A DNA stretch of 64,000 bases from Paenibacillus plantarum (GCF_013141695.1 NZ_WHNY01000090.1:62001-126000), one strand, 5' to 3'; shown: positions 52,434 through 62,536, numbered from the stretch's first letter. A program made the numbers and translations. The notes: generated from the letters alone by a model not told the origin.

Positions 52434-52706
52434 TTACGAGCAAATAGCCGCTTCATATCGTAAGGAAGCTCCGCCAATCTTCAACTCATTCACTAATCCC
52501 AGCTGTTTAAAAACATGCAGAGAGCTGTTAACTGTCATTGCGTTCAGATGCGGATATTCACCGACCATCGCCTCGCAAATGTCTTTCACCGCCACGTAAC
52601 TTTCCTGCGCATAAAGATACGTTAGTAACGCTTGCCGCTGCGGGGTTAACGTGATATTCCTTGCCCGCATCCGCTGTAAAGCTTGATTCAGATCATGTTT
52701 GACCAT
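52434..52706 (-). CDS. Truncated Fur/PerR-like regulator (DNA-binding half only)
   Basis: The 90-residue protein keeps the winged-helix half of Fur/PerR proteins: ITLTPQRQALLTYL, MTVNSSLHVFKQLGLVNEL and GGASLRYEA. It ends where the dimerisation and metal-binding domain would begin. The His/Asp pair that senses peroxide (H37, D85 and later His) is absent or replaced (Glu35-Ser-Tyr; Gly-Gly-Ala). The start at 52706 follows GAGGAGG. A perfect PerR box lies upstream. It could be a remnant or a small DNA competitor of full-length PerR. Confidence 0.75.
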   Translation of the reverse strand: MVKHDLNQALQRMRARNITLTPQRQALLTYLYAQESYVAVKDICEAMVGEYPHLNAMTVNSSLHVFKQLGLVNELKIGGASLRYEAAICS

Positions 52707-52752
52707 TAGGGTAACCTCCTCTTTCATTGGTGGGGACTATGTCTTAATTTAA

Positions 52753-52767
52753 TTATAATTATTATAA
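52753..52767. promoter_or_regulatory. PerR box
   Basis: TTATAATTATTATAA matches the 15-bp 7-1-7 PerR consensus TTATAATNATTATAA at every defined base. It lies 47 bp upstream of the truncated PerR-like gene. Confidence 0.75.
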
Positions 52768-52981
52768 TATAATATTTATTATAATTTCAATGAGAATGAC
52801 TGTCAATAACCTTATTTATATGCCATATATCACCAAAATCCACATCCTCGAACTGCCGCTCCTTAACGCAGTCGCCACTGCTACTAGCTACTCCTGCTCT
52901 GGGTCGCAATAACTCAGCACCACACCAAAGTTACGGAACGTAGTTCCCTTTCGCAGCACCGTGGCACGCCTACGAAGAAAA

Positions 52982-53007
52982 ACCGCCAGGAGCGATCCTC
53001 CTGACGG
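52982..53007 (-). terminator. Intrinsic terminator of the pectinesterase gene
   Basis: On the minus strand ACCGTCAGGAG pairs with CTCCTGGCGGT around a short loop, then TTTTTCTTC. It lies nine bases after the stop codon. Confidence 0.8.
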
Positions 53008-53016
53008 TCACAAGCT

Positions 53017-53988
53017 TTATTCACCTATTCGCGATGGATCCCATCCATCGTCACCTGCAAGAACTCGCCGGGCTGTCAGCTCCCCCGCCTCGCTTACCGT
53101 CAACTCCCGTGCCCACTCCGCGCGCCCGCTAGTTACGGCTCCAGGGCCTACGCTCCCAAACTCTATGTACCTTACTTCATCTATTGGTTCCTGTTCATTC
53201 CATCGATCCCAACCCGCAGCCTTAATATGCGGCCCTACCCAGCAATCTACGAACGCGGTCTTAGCATAATTCCGCCACGGTCTCCCTAAACTAACAGACT
53301 GTTCTGGCGCATCTCCGGTTAGCTTACACCTGAGAAATACATACCCATATGGAACCTCCTCTGGGGTAGAGGCAGCTGTGATCCAGCCGCGTCCCAAGGA
53401 GACAATCTCACACTCCTGAAACACAGCTGTGGCCGAACCAAAGATAAAATCAACATCCCCCTCCACATAGCAGCGTTCGTAATACTGCCTCACCGGACGT
53501 TTCGGTGCATCTTCCCTTGGACCGCCAAAGGTGCCGCGATCTCGCGGTTTAGGTGGCAATGGCCCTGTGAACAGCGTGTCCTGATGCCCGAGGAATCGGC
53601 AATCGCGAAAGACAACGCAGTCCCCATCGACATAGGCAGCCAAGGCTTGCCCCACGATGTCCCCGCTTCCCGCTGTATTCTCGAAGGTGATCCCCTCCAC
53701 CGTCATATGATCTCCGCCTAGGTAAGCCGTGTAAGAATGAAACGTGTGGTACGGTTCTCCGTTTGGAAATACCTTTTTCGCGTGGTCATCATAGGAGATA
53801 ACGGTCGTTTCCGCCCCTTCGCCAACCAACGTAATCCAAGGCTTATCGATATATAACTTCTCTTTATAAACACCACTTTTAATGTGAATGGTTGTCGGCT
53901 CTCTCCTGCCCGCGGGTATATGATTTACTGCCTCTTGTATGCGAAAGAAGTCGCCGCTCCCATCTGCTGCAACGGTAACTGGAATCAT
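53017..53988 (-). CDS. Pectinesterase, carbohydrate esterase family 8
   Basis: The 323-residue right-handed beta-helix enzyme removes methyl esters from pectin or oligogalacturonides. Motifs are GSGDFFRIQEAV, GHQDTLF (catalytic Asp), GDVDFIFGS (second Asp) and LGRPW with the Arg that holds the substrate. It has no signal peptide, so it likely acts on imported oligomers in the cytoplasm. It overlaps the solute-binding gene by four bases and ends the operon with a terminator. Confidence 0.93.
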   Translation of the reverse strand: MIPVTVAADGSGDFFRIQEAVNHIPAGRREPTTIHIKSGVYKEKLYIDKPWITLVGEGAETTVISYDDHAKKVFPNGEPYHTFHSYTAYLGGDHMTVEGITFENTAGSGDIVGQALAAYVDGDCVVFRDCRFLGHQDTLFTGPLPPKPRDRGTFGGPREDAPKRPVRQYYERCYVEGDVDFIFGSATAVFQECEIVSLGRGWITAASTPEEVPYGYVFLRCKLTGDAPEQSVSLGRPWRNYAKTAFVDCWVGPHIKAAGWDRWNEQEPIDEVRYIEFGSVGPGAVTSGRAEWARELTVSEAGELTARRVLAGDDGWDPSRIGE

Positions 53989-55523
53989 GGTCTTTCACCC
54001 TTTCTACTAGCGTGGTAAGCATCAAATTGACGTTGAATTTCCGATATCACATGATTCATGCCAGCATCTTTTAATTTGGCTCTGAAGCTAGCCATCGTAG
54101 GTGTCCAATCCACTTTCGCATCATATAGAATCGGTAAATACTCCGTAATGATGACATTCAGCTGGGCAATCTCCGATTTAATTGGTGCCAGATCTGGCAC
54201 AAAGCCGAGCGTCGGGGACACGATCGCTTCCTTATCCCAGTCCCGCAGCTCTTTGCTATAGGCAGGTGAGATATAGGTACTAAACCGAGCAAACCGAATA
54301 TCATTCCAAGTCCAGCTGATCGGGTTATATTGATGCTCGGGCGCGATACCATCATAAACGATGGCTTCGTCTTTCAGCTTGTAATTCACATCCTTGATCC
54401 CATACGTGAAGAGATCGTAGTTCTCCTGGCTGCTTCTCAGCCAATTCAGGAAAGCAACAGACTCATTCACATGCTGACTTGTCGAAAATACCGAAAGAAT
54501 ATTATCAGCCCCGGTATATAAATACTTCGGCTTCTCTGGATGCAAATACACATTCTCCAGCTCTCCCGCTGGAAGCATGGCTTTGAACGCATCAATGCGC
54601 TCGGTTTGCTTCATAACAACGCTCCATGTTGCCGCCACTTTACCTGAGTTAAAAGCAAGCTCGGGATCTGGATACTTCGAGGTATCCGACGGCCCATAGG
54701 GAATGTAGCCCTTCTCTTGCCACTCATGCATCTTCCCCATGATATGAAGGAAAAAATCAGACTCATAAGTATCTCTGACCTTCAGCTGAGGATCCGCCGG
54801 GTCAATATACACAGGAGCATTCAAGTAACCTCCCGCAAAAAAAGCGACATCCCCATATTCTCGAAGCAAGAAACGGCCTGTATCGTAAAAATAGGGCGTA
54901 ATCGTCGGTTCTTTTTGATGAATCGTCTCCAAGTACGTATCCATATCGGCCACCGTTCTAATCTCCGGTAAACCGTATTTCTTTCTCAGATCGCCTCTAA
55001 TCTGCACGAAGCTCTGAAACTCAGCAATTGGCATTACGCGAGGAATCCCATAGATATGACCATTAATCGTTACACCTTGAAAAGCGTAATCCGGTGTACT
55101 AGCAACTATACTATGACCATAATCGCGAAGAGCATCATCCAAGGGCGCTAGTACTTTCTTCGATACTAAATCTGCGATATTCGAATACGCCGATAAAGCA
55201 ATATCATAAGGCTCCCCGCTAGCCGCATTCAGCCACAGCTTATTCCAGTACTGATCATACGGAATATACGTAAATTCGAGCTTGATCGGCAAGCCATCCT
55301 TGGCTAGCTTGTTCTCAACGGCTTGGATAACTTCATCTTGGGCGGCTGGCTTCTCCAAAGGAAATAAGAGATGTAAGGTGGTTGGCGCTAGGCCTTGCCC
55401 CGCTTTGTTCGTGTGTGACGTTGCTGGTGTCAGCCCAGGATCTCCGCCCTTGCCAACTAGTATGAGCACAACAATCGACGTACAAATCACGATGAACAGC
55501 AGCATATAGGTGGATCTTTTCAT
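53985..55523 (-). CDS. Extracellular solute-binding protein with DUF3502 domain
   Basis: The 512-residue protein has an N-terminal membrane helix (residues 6-24) without a lipobox Cys, so it is probably anchored by an uncleaved signal. The mature part is a type 1 sugar-binding fold (YWNKLWLNAASGEPYDIALS) and the end fits DUF3502 (IAQLNVIITEYLPILYDAKVD). It is a second binding protein of this locus. It overlaps the pectinesterase gene by four bases and is separated from the first binding protein gene by a terminator-like hairpin. Confidence 0.85.
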   Translation of the reverse strand: MKRSTYMLLFIVICTSIVVLILVGKGGDPGLTPATSHTNKAGQGLAPTTLHLLFPLEKPAAQDEVIQAVENKLAKDGLPIKLEFTYIPYDQYWNKLWLNAASGEPYDIALSAYSNIADLVSKKVLAPLDDALRDYGHSIVASTPDYAFQGVTINGHIYGIPRVMPIAEFQSFVQIRGDLRKKYGLPEIRTVADMDTYLETIHQKEPTITPYFYDTGRFLLREYGDVAFFAGGYLNAPVYIDPADPQLKVRDTYESDFFLHIMGKMHEWQEKGYIPYGPSDTSKYPDPELAFNSGKVAATWSVVMKQTERIDAFKAMLPAGELENVYLHPEKPKYLYTGADNILSVFSTSQHVNESVAFLNWLRSSQENYDLFTYGIKDVNYKLKDEAIVYDGIAPEHQYNPISWTWNDIRFARFSTYISPAYSKELRDWDKEAIVSPTLGFVPDLAPIKSEIAQLNVIITEYLPILYDAKVDWTPTMASFRAKLKDAGMNHVISEIQRQFDAYHASRKGERP

Positions 55524-55564
55524 CCTGAAACCGCCTTTTTGGATTCATCGCCGCAAATGGATAA

Positions 55565-55594
55565 ACACAGCAGCCATTTCCGCGGCTGCTGTGT
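55565..55594 (-). terminator. Hairpin after the first binding protein gene
   Basis: ACACAGCAGCC pairs with GGCTGCTGTGT around eight bases on both strands. No U-run follows on the minus strand, so it may attenuate or process transcript rather than stop it. Confidence 0.55.
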
Positions 55595-55620
55595 TGGTTA
55601 CCCGAACGACAAATCGTTAT

Positions 55621-57249
55621 TTATTTCTTACTGGCTGCGAGATAACGGTCATATTGCGCTTGTCTGCCTTTAATGACATCCTCAACGCCCATACTTTTCA
55701 ACGACTTGATATAGCTATCGAATTTATCCAGGCTTTCTTTGCCGGTAATAAATTTAATATTCATTTCATTCACGTACGTCGTGATATCCGGCATCACCGT
55801 ATTCTCTTTGTCAGCCTCAGCTTTCAGCGCGTATACGAATGGGAACGGTGCTTTGATATATTTCTCCATCTCTTTATCAATCTTAGCATGCCACGGTGCT
55901 ACCAGTACATCCGTTGCATCGACGGATTGCTCGATCGGCAAATTCGTTGGATTGATACCGAATTTCTGAATGAAATCATTATCTTTGCCTTTCTCCGTGA
56001 ATTGTTTCTTACCATCAACCACATCATACGTTTGTCCTTTCAGTCCCCACACATACATCTCTTTGGATTCTTCACTGCTCGCATAATCCAAGAATTTGAA
56101 CGCCAGCTCAGGATCCTTGGCATTCTTGGAAACGCCGAATATACCTGTAATCGGGTTCCTTCCAATATAGAATTGATCACCATGCGGCCCTTTGAATGGG
56201 GCGATCCCTTTAATTAGCGGCTGTGAAGGATCGTAATCCTTGAACAGCTTGCTATACACCATCGAGGTATACCAACTAAAGTTAAATGTAGCACCTGTTA
56301 TGTTTTGCGAGAATTTCGAAGTAATCTGATCTGCCGTGACACTGGCGAAATCTGATTCTAATAATCCCTCTTTGTACAAACTATTTAAGTAGGTTAAATA
56401 TTCCTTATAGTTCGGCTCATAGTACGAATAATGCACCTTGCCGTCCTTGTCTGCATAGAAGTTATTGGCTAAATCCAATCCGAATACCGGTCCAAAGGCA
56501 TTCGCGAGCTGATTAGGCGCTACCGAGAATGGGATTTCATCCTGCTTGCCATTGCCATTCGGATCATTCGCTTTGAACTTACGAAGCATATCCGTGAATT
56601 CATCAAGCGTCTTTGGATCCTGTAATCCCAGCTTATCTAACCATCTCTGGTTCACCATAAACGTAGGCATATAGTTCTTCGTCACAGCCAGCTGCGGTAA
56701 ATAGTAGATCTTCCCGTCTGGCGTCGTTAAGCTGGCTTTTAACGCAGGGAATTTCTCGAACAACTTCTTGATGTTTACGCCATATTTATCGATATAATCG
56801 TTCAAAGGTTTGAACAATCCGCCTTGAATATTTTTCATCGTCTGATCCTGATCCAGCTGATAGATCACATCGGGAAGATCGGCCCCCGCAGCAAGTCGCG
56901 GGCTAATCGCATCCTGATAGGTCGACGGCGGAAGCAGCTCCCAATTAACCGTAATACCTGCCCGCTTACTCAACTCTTGGACGATCGGAGCTTGGTTCAG
57001 ATCCACATTGTTCGTCCATGCGTTTGTGGCTAGAATTTTGAGCGATCCCGCTTTATCGGTGATTGGCCCTGTGCCTGTGTAATTGAAGCCCGCTGGCGCA
57101 GCAGCAGCACTCGCATCTGGTTTCAGCGTTGCCGCTGCGGAGCTAGCCGTAGGCTCTGAGCTCCCCTCACTTGTACAACCTGCAGCTACCATAGCGAATA
57201 AAGCGGTAATCAGAGACAAACTTGCCGTTGTTTTGAGTGTTTTTTTCAT
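55621..57249 (-). CDS. Extracellular solute-binding lipoprotein (LplA-type)
   Basis: The 542-residue protein has a lipoprotein signal ending MVAAGCTSEG (Cys 25) and a Ser/Ala-rich linker. It has a DLPDVIYQLD-like segment and DPNGNGKQDEIPFSV, a calcium-loop-like segment common in these proteins. It should capture an oligosaccharide for the two permeases encoded just upstream in the same operon. The start follows GGGAGGG. Confidence 0.92.
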   Translation of the reverse strand: MKKTLKTTASLSLITALFAMVAAGCTSEGSSEPTASSAAATLKPDASAAAAPAGFNYTGTGPITDKAGSLKILATNAWTNNVDLNQAPIVQELSKRAGITVNWELLPPSTYQDAISPRLAAGADLPDVIYQLDQDQTMKNIQGGLFKPLNDYIDKYGVNIKKLFEKFPALKASLTTPDGKIYYLPQLAVTKNYMPTFMVNQRWLDKLGLQDPKTLDEFTDMLRKFKANDPNGNGKQDEIPFSVAPNQLANAFGPVFGLDLANNFYADKDGKVHYSYYEPNYKEYLTYLNSLYKEGLLESDFASVTADQITSKFSQNITGATFNFSWYTSMVYSKLFKDYDPSQPLIKGIAPFKGPHGDQFYIGRNPITGIFGVSKNAKDPELAFKFLDYASSEESKEMYVWGLKGQTYDVVDGKKQFTEKGKDNDFIQKFGINPTNLPIEQSVDATDVLVAPWHAKIDKEMEKYIKAPFPFVYALKAEADKENTVMPDITTYVNEMNIKFITGKESLDKFDSYIKSLKSMGVEDVIKGRQAQYDRYLAASKK

Positions 57250-57304
57250 ATACGAACCCTCCCTTAATATATAAAGCCCACTTATCTATCCAGCAAGAGT
57301 ATCG

Positions 57305-58186
57305 CTACCCTTTGACTGCACCTAACGTGATACCACGAACAAAATACTTCTGAATGAACGGATAGATCGTAATAATCGGTAAAATGCTGACAACGATCGA
57401 AACATAACGAACCTGCAGCGTTGAAACAGCAAGTGCTTTAGCCGCTGTCTCTCCCCCCATTTTCTGCATAATCTCAGGTGAGGCCATGATAAGCACTCTT
57501 CGCAGGAAAATCTGCAGAGGCTGGAGCTCCGACTTCCCGAGATACAGCAGAGCATTGAAGAAATCGTTCCAATGGGCGACGGCATAGTAGAGAGTTAGTA
57601 CCGCTAACGTCGGTTTTGTAAGCGGTATCGCAATCCGGAACAGTAAGGTGAAATCCTTGGCGCCATCCATATTGGCGCTCTCAAATATCTCATTCGGAAT
57701 CGCCTCGAAGGCTGATCGCAAGATCATGACGTTAAAGGTGCTTACAAGAACGGGCAGAATCATCGCCCACCTGGTGTTATAGAGACCTAATTCCGTAATC
57801 ACCATATAAAGAGGAATCAACCCGCCAGAGAAATACATCGTGAAGGCGATGTAGAAATTGAGTTTTCTTCGAAGGAAGAACGACTTTCGCGAAAGCGGAT
57901 AGGCCGCTAAGCACGTGGCCACTAGATTAAAGATCGTCCCCACAACTGTATACCAAATGGTGTTGTAGTAAGACTTCCACAACTCAGAATAACCGAGCAC
58001 CATTTTATACCCATCAAAATTCAGATCAACAGGTAAGAACGTAACTAACTTATTGTCTATCGCTTCTACGGAGCTCATAGAGATGCTCACGACATAAATA
58101 AAGGGATATAAGGTCACAACAATCGCTAGCGCGACAAGACTGTACACGATGACATAAAAGCTCCGGTCCGTCCATGATTTAACCAT
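57305..58186 (-). CDS. Sugar ABC transporter permease (LplC-type)
   Basis: The 293-residue inner membrane permease has six helices and the EAA loop ESANMDGAKDFTLLFRIAIPLTKPTLA that contacts the ATPase. No ATPase gene is in the window, so a shared MsmX-type ATPase is likely. It follows the other permease gene by 25 bp. Confidence 0.93.
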   Translation of the reverse strand: MVKSWTDRSFYVIVYSLVALAIVVTLYPFIYVVSISMSSVEAIDNKLVTFLPVDLNFDGYKMVLGYSELWKSYYNTIWYTVVGTIFNLVATCLAAYPLSRKSFFLRRKLNFYIAFTMYFSGGLIPLYMVITELGLYNTRWAMILPVLVSTFNVMILRSAFEAIPNEIFESANMDGAKDFTLLFRIAIPLTKPTLAVLTLYYAVAHWNDFFNALLYLGKSELQPLQIFLRRVLIMASPEIMQKMGGETAAKALAVSTLQVRYVSIVVSILPIITIYPFIQKYFVRGITLGAVKG

Positions 58187-58211
58187 GAAGGCCTCCTTTC
58201 TTAAGTCGCGG

Positions 58212-59129
58212 CTACCACAACGACATATCGTTCACACGACGACTTGCTTGGTTGGCCACATATACTAAGATGAAACTGATAATGGAATTGAATAATCCGA
58301 CTGCTGTAGCAAAGCCAAAGTTCTGTGACTCGATCCCTTGCCTGTATACATAGGTTGAGATCACATCAGCCGTTTCGTATGTGGCACCGTTGTAGAGCAG
58401 ATACACCTTCTCAAAATTCACACTCATAATGCCGCCGATGGAGAGTAGAAACAGAATCACAATCGTTGGCTTCAAGCTTGGCAGGGTAAGATGCCACACC
58501 TCTTGAAATTTGTTAACGCCATCAATCTTCCCTGAATCGTACATTTCTTGATCGATCCCCATAATAGCCGCGATGTAGATAATGGAGCTAAAACCGAAGC
58601 TTTGCCAGATACCTGACGCCGTGAAAATAGATCGGAACCATTCGGGCGCCATCATGAAATTAATTTTGGCCATGCCCATCGAAGCCAGGAACGTATTCAC
58701 AATACCATCTGTCGGAGACAGGAAGTTAATGATCATTCCCGCGATCACAACCGTTGAGATAAAGTGCGGCAGGTAGGTCACCGTTTGGGCAAAACGCTTG
58801 AAGAGGCCATTCTTAATTTCAACTACGCATATGGCAAAAAGGATCGGGATCGAGAATCCGATGACTAGCGGATAGAACGCAAGCAGGAAGGTGTTCCTCA
58901 GCAGTCGCCAGAAATAACGAGAATGGACGAACTGGTCCAGCCACTTAAGCCCTACCCAATCGCCTCCAAATACACCATGGCCCGGTGTAAAGTTTTTGAA
59001 TGCAATGAGGATCCCCGGCATCGGCAAGTAACAAAATATGAAATAATACAGAAACACCGGTAAAAACATCAGCAACAGCAGTTTATCTCTGCGTATCAGC
59101 TTAATGAGCAGCGGTTTCTTATCCCCCAA
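58212..59129 (-). CDS. Sugar ABC transporter permease (LplB-type)
   Basis: The roughly 305-residue permease has six helices and an EAA loop with DGVNKFQEVWHLTLPSLKPTI. It is the first gene of the transporter set. The start is TTG; I prefer 59129, nine bases after AAAGGAG, over the TTG at 59138 that touches the site. Confidence 0.9.
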   Translation of the reverse strand: MGDKKPLLIKLIRRDKLLLLMFLPVFLYYFIFCYLPMPGILIAFKNFTPGHGVFGGDWVGLKWLDQFVHSRYFWRLLRNTFLLAFYPLVIGFSIPILFAICVVEIKNGLFKRFAQTVTYLPHFISTVVIAGMIINFLSPTDGIVNTFLASMGMAKINFMMAPEWFRSIFTASGIWQSFGFSSIIYIAAIMGIDQEMYDSGKIDGVNKFQEVWHLTLPSLKPTIVILFLLSIGGIMSVNFEKVYLLYNGATYETADVISTYVYRQGIESQNFGFATAVGLFNSIISFILVYVANQASRRVNDMSLW

Positions 59130-59231
59130 TAACTCCAACTCCTTTCAATCAATCATCCAATAAGGTAATTTTAGCGCATGACTGACTTTGCAAATATCCA
59201 ACATTTTTGCGATATGTAACACTTTTTTACG

Positions 59232-59285
59232 TAAAAAAACACCCATTCAGCCCGGACGTCTTCACGCCGACTTCATAGGTGTTTC
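59232..59285 (-). terminator. Intrinsic terminator after the kinase gene
   Basis: On the minus strand AAACACC and GGTGTTTTTTT close a long imperfect hairpin directly after the YesM-like stop codon. The importer genes therefore have their own promoter. Confidence 0.6.
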
Positions 59286-59286
59286 C

Positions 59287-61038
59287 TCATCTAGTACGAT
59301 CATCTTCCTTGGAATACCCCTCCGCCGTATAGGCAGGAAAGTTCAGAAATACGCTGGTGCCGTGCCCAAGTTCACTATCAATACGCAAGCCATAGCTTTG
59401 ACCAAAGCGAATCTGGATGCGATCATGCACATTTTTCAACCCGTACCCGACCGAGCTCAATTGAATAACCTCTTCTGCCAGTTCCTTACTCATCCCTGGT
59501 CCGTTGTCTGCGATGCAGAACTCCAGATCATCTCCCGACCTGTACCCTCGCAGGGTGATACAGCCGCGTCCACTCCCCTTACGGAGCTTATCAATACCAT
59601 GCTCTAGCGCATTTTCCAAAATCGGCTGAAAAATAAGATTAATCATGTCATATCGCAATAATGCTTCATCTACTTCACAAATGAAATCAAAGCGATAATT
59701 GTGCATGATACTTTGGATATGCATATAATCTTTGGCATTCTCCAATTCATTTCGGACAGGGATGAAATCTCTCCCTTTATTGAGAACCGTTCGATAGAAG
59801 CGTGAAACGGTATTCGTGATCTGACTAATTTCCATCGCATCAATCTCTAAAGCCTTCCAATTAATAATTGACAAGGTGTTATATAGAAAATGCGGATTGA
59901 TCTGTGTCTGCAGCGCCTTGAGTTCCGCCTCTTTCTGCGTGATCTTACTTTGATACACTTCTTCGATCAAGGTGTTAATATTCACAAGCATATTGCCGAA
60001 CCGATTCGTCAATTGGCCAATTTCATCTCTAGACTGACTTGATACGTCAATCTTCAGGTTCCCGTTTTCGACGATCATCATCTTCTTATTGAGCTTAATA
60101 ATACGTTTGACGAAGGTGTTGGAGAACATCCAGATGATGAGCAGCAGTCCAGCCAAACAAACCAAGACAATCAAGGCTGTCGCACTGACAATGCTCCTTG
60201 CATCCACCGAAATCCCGCTTTTAGGCGTAAAATAAACGAGCTTCCATCCCGGCTCCGCCATATCCGCTGTGATGTACATGTAATCTGTTGCCTGCATCGA
60301 AAATGAACCGATTCGCTCCATTAACTGGGAGGAAGGCAGCGAGGCGATTGGCATCTCTGCACTCATCTTCATGTTTTTAGATAGAATTTGATTGCCCTCT
60401 TTATCTAAAATCAAAATCCCATAGGCTTTCGTTTGGATATCATCCAAGCCTTGAAACAAACTATCGGCATCGATGCTCAGGAACAACACCGCGGGTGTCT
60501 TCCCTACCTGCACGCCCTCTTCACTTACGAACGGTCTTGTAGCGAAGAGCTTACCATTCTTAATGTTCCATTGTGTTTCTTTCGAATGCTTCTGCTGACT
60601 CGCCCACTTTAGATCCGATGTTAATTCCAGCGGCAGAATATATTCGCCACGCAGAATAGACTGATTCTCGGTAAACACCGATATTTGTAAGATATCATGA
60701 TTAAAATCAAGAATATTACTGAAGAACGGATCCACATAATCCCGATACAAAACAGGAAAATCACCGTCATTACTAATAAAGATGCGCTTAAATACAACAT
60801 TCTGTGTGATCGAATTAATGATCGCTTCATGTTGCTTCGCGCGATAGTTAATCGTCTCGGCGATTTGACTAATCGACCCATCCAAATTCTGTTTCGCTTG
60901 TTGAAGCAGGAATGAGCTAGCTTGGTGATAGGAAAACATCCCCAATACGACAACCGGAATAATGGAAACGACCATGTAGGAGATAAAAAGCTTCTGCTTA
61001 AATCTTAGGTTTTGGAAATAAGCTAGGAAAGTTCGCAT
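59287..61038 (-). CDS. YesM-like sensor histidine kinase
   Basis: About 583 residues: two membrane helices (residues 18-38 and about 285-305) flank a roughly 250-residue extracellular Cache-like domain, then HAMP (about 305-355), His_kinase with the phospho-acceptor His in QINPHFLYNTLS, and HATPase with the N-box ILENALEHGI and DNGPGM. It should sense a sugar signal together with the importer. The start at 61038 begins two bases from the YesN stop. Confidence 0.92.
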   Translation of the reverse strand: MRTFLAYFQNLRFKQKLFISYMVVSIIPVVVLGMFSYHQASSFLLQQAKQNLDGSISQIAETINYRAKQHEAIINSITQNVVFKRIFISNDGDFPVLYRDYVDPFFSNILDFNHDILQISVFTENQSILRGEYILPLELTSDLKWASQQKHSKETQWNIKNGKLFATRPFVSEEGVQVGKTPAVLFLSIDADSLFQGLDDIQTKAYGILILDKEGNQILSKNMKMSAEMPIASLPSSQLMERIGSFSMQATDYMYITADMAEPGWKLVYFTPKSGISVDARSIVSATALIVLVCLAGLLLIIWMFSNTFVKRIIKLNKKMMIVENGNLKIDVSSQSRDEIGQLTNRFGNMLVNINTLIEEVYQSKITQKEAELKALQTQINPHFLYNTLSIINWKALEIDAMEISQITNTVSRFYRTVLNKGRDFIPVRNELENAKDYMHIQSIMHNYRFDFICEVDEALLRYDMINLIFQPILENALEHGIDKLRKGSGRGCITLRGYRSGDDLEFCIADNGPGMSKELAEEVIQLSSVGYGLKNVHDRIQIRFGQSYGLRIDSELGHGTSVFLNFPAYTAEGYSKEDDRTR

Positions 61039-61039
61039 A

Positions 61040-62536
61040 TCAGCTCGTTCCTTCTCGGAATTTGGCCGGACTTTGCCCATGAACTTGTTTAAATGTTTTG
61101 CAGAAATACGACGTATTCATATAGCCAACTTGCTGACTAATGTCCGCAATCGTTAGATGCGTTTCCCGCAGCAAAGCCTCCGCCTTATGCATCCGAATGG
61201 TTGTTAGATATTTAACAAACGTTTGCCCTACTTCCCGCTTAAACAGGTAGCTCACATAGGTCTGTGTAAGAAACACCTTCTCTGCAATCCATTGCAAGCT
61301 GATATCCGATGTGTAGTTATCTTCAATCAGTTTCCGGATGTCCTTGATCACTTTCTTACTGAATTCCGGATTATGAACATCCGTATTGCCGTCCAGCAAA
61401 CCGAGAACAGTTTGAATTTGCGCTTTCAGCTCGGCTAAGGACTTACACCCGAATATGGCCTCCACAATCGACTTAAAGGCGTGGACGTCCGTTTTGCCAG
61501 CCGTTTCCCCTATTTTCTTAGCCAACTCCGTACACATATACTTCACATAAATCGCAGAATGTTGCCCGCTCCCGTCAATCGTCTTAAAGAATAGCTCAAC
61601 ACCTTGGCGTAGGCCGAACTCATCCTTGACTTCTAAATGCCAATAAAGAGTTTCCATCAGCTTAGGGATAGTGCTCGCTATTTCTTCTTGCCCTTGGCTT
61701 TCATCCGTATACAGCACTGTGCTTTCATGAAAGAAAAATTTATAGTCCAGCACATTCTCCATAAGCTTAAACTCGGGAGCCAACTCATCTCCCGTATTGA
61801 TTAGCCTGGAAATGACCATCGTAAAGGTTTCGTTGTAGGCATCCGCAATGCTTGCTTTCAACTTGCTGCCTAACGACTCCTGATCTTCCTTACGCACCGT
61901 GTGATCCCATCGCACACAAACTAAGCTCTGACTTTCATTCAAATTCACATAATCGAATGGCGCACGAATGACGGATTGAAGCCTCTCTGGAAGCAAGTCG
62001 TGCTCAACATCAAAGACCGATGAACTGTAGTCGATCAGAATCAATTGAATGGACATCTGACTAAAATGAAGCCCGATGAGATCTAACTTGCGAGAGAGCG
62101 ATGAAGAAGCTTGCGCAGCATGAAGGATCTCTAAGAAGAGTTCTTCCTTCTCTTGTTCCTGATCCTTATGACAGAGGGCAATGACCTCATGAAAGGCTCT
62201 TTGGAAATCACTCACATCGATGGGCTTGAGCAGATACGACGAGATTTGATAGTGAATCGCTCTTTGTGCATACTCAAACTCCCCATATGCGCTGAAAATA
62301 ATAATTTTCAACTCCGGGAATTGCGCCCGTGCCCGCTCACATAACGTAAGGCCATCCATAAATGGCATCTTGATGTCCGTTAATACAATATCGATGGGAT
62401 GCGAAGCTAGCATCTCCAACGCTTCTTCACCATTCTCAGCTTCCAACACAGCTAGGGGCAGGTTATATTTATGGATTAATCGCTTAATCCCTTCTCTTTC
62501 AATATGCTCGTCATCCACGATGAGGATCTGAAACAT
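61040..62536 (-). CDS. YesN-like response regulator with AraC-type DNA-binding domain
   Basis: The 498-residue protein has an N-terminal receiver (ILIVDDEHIEREGIKRL; phospho-Asp in VLTDIKMPFMDG; Lys in YLLKPID), a long middle region and a C-terminal AraC HTH pair (YTSDISLQWIAEKVFLTQTYVSYLFKREVGQ and later KTFKQVHGQSPAKFR). It should activate the importer genes after phosphorylation by the partner kinase. The start follows GGAGG by six bases. Confidence 0.92.
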   Translation of the reverse strand: MFQILIVDDEHIEREGIKRLIHKYNLPLAVLEAENGEEALEMLASHPIDIVLTDIKMPFMDGLTLCERARAQFPELKIIIFSAYGEFEYAQRAIHYQISSYLLKPIDVSDFQRAFHEVIALCHKDQEQEKEELFLEILHAAQASSSLSRKLDLIGLHFSQMSIQLILIDYSSSVFDVEHDLLPERLQSVIRAPFDYVNLNESQSLVCVRWDHTVRKEDQESLGSKLKASIADAYNETFTMVISRLINTGDELAPEFKLMENVLDYKFFFHESTVLYTDESQGQEEIASTIPKLMETLYWHLEVKDEFGLRQGVELFFKTIDGSGQHSAIYVKYMCTELAKKIGETAGKTDVHAFKSIVEAIFGCKSLAELKAQIQTVLGLLDGNTDVHNPEFSKKVIKDIRKLIEDNYTSDISLQWIAEKVFLTQTYVSYLFKREVGQTFVKYLTTIRMHKAEALLRETHLTIADISQQVGYMNTSYFCKTFKQVHGQSPAKFREGTS

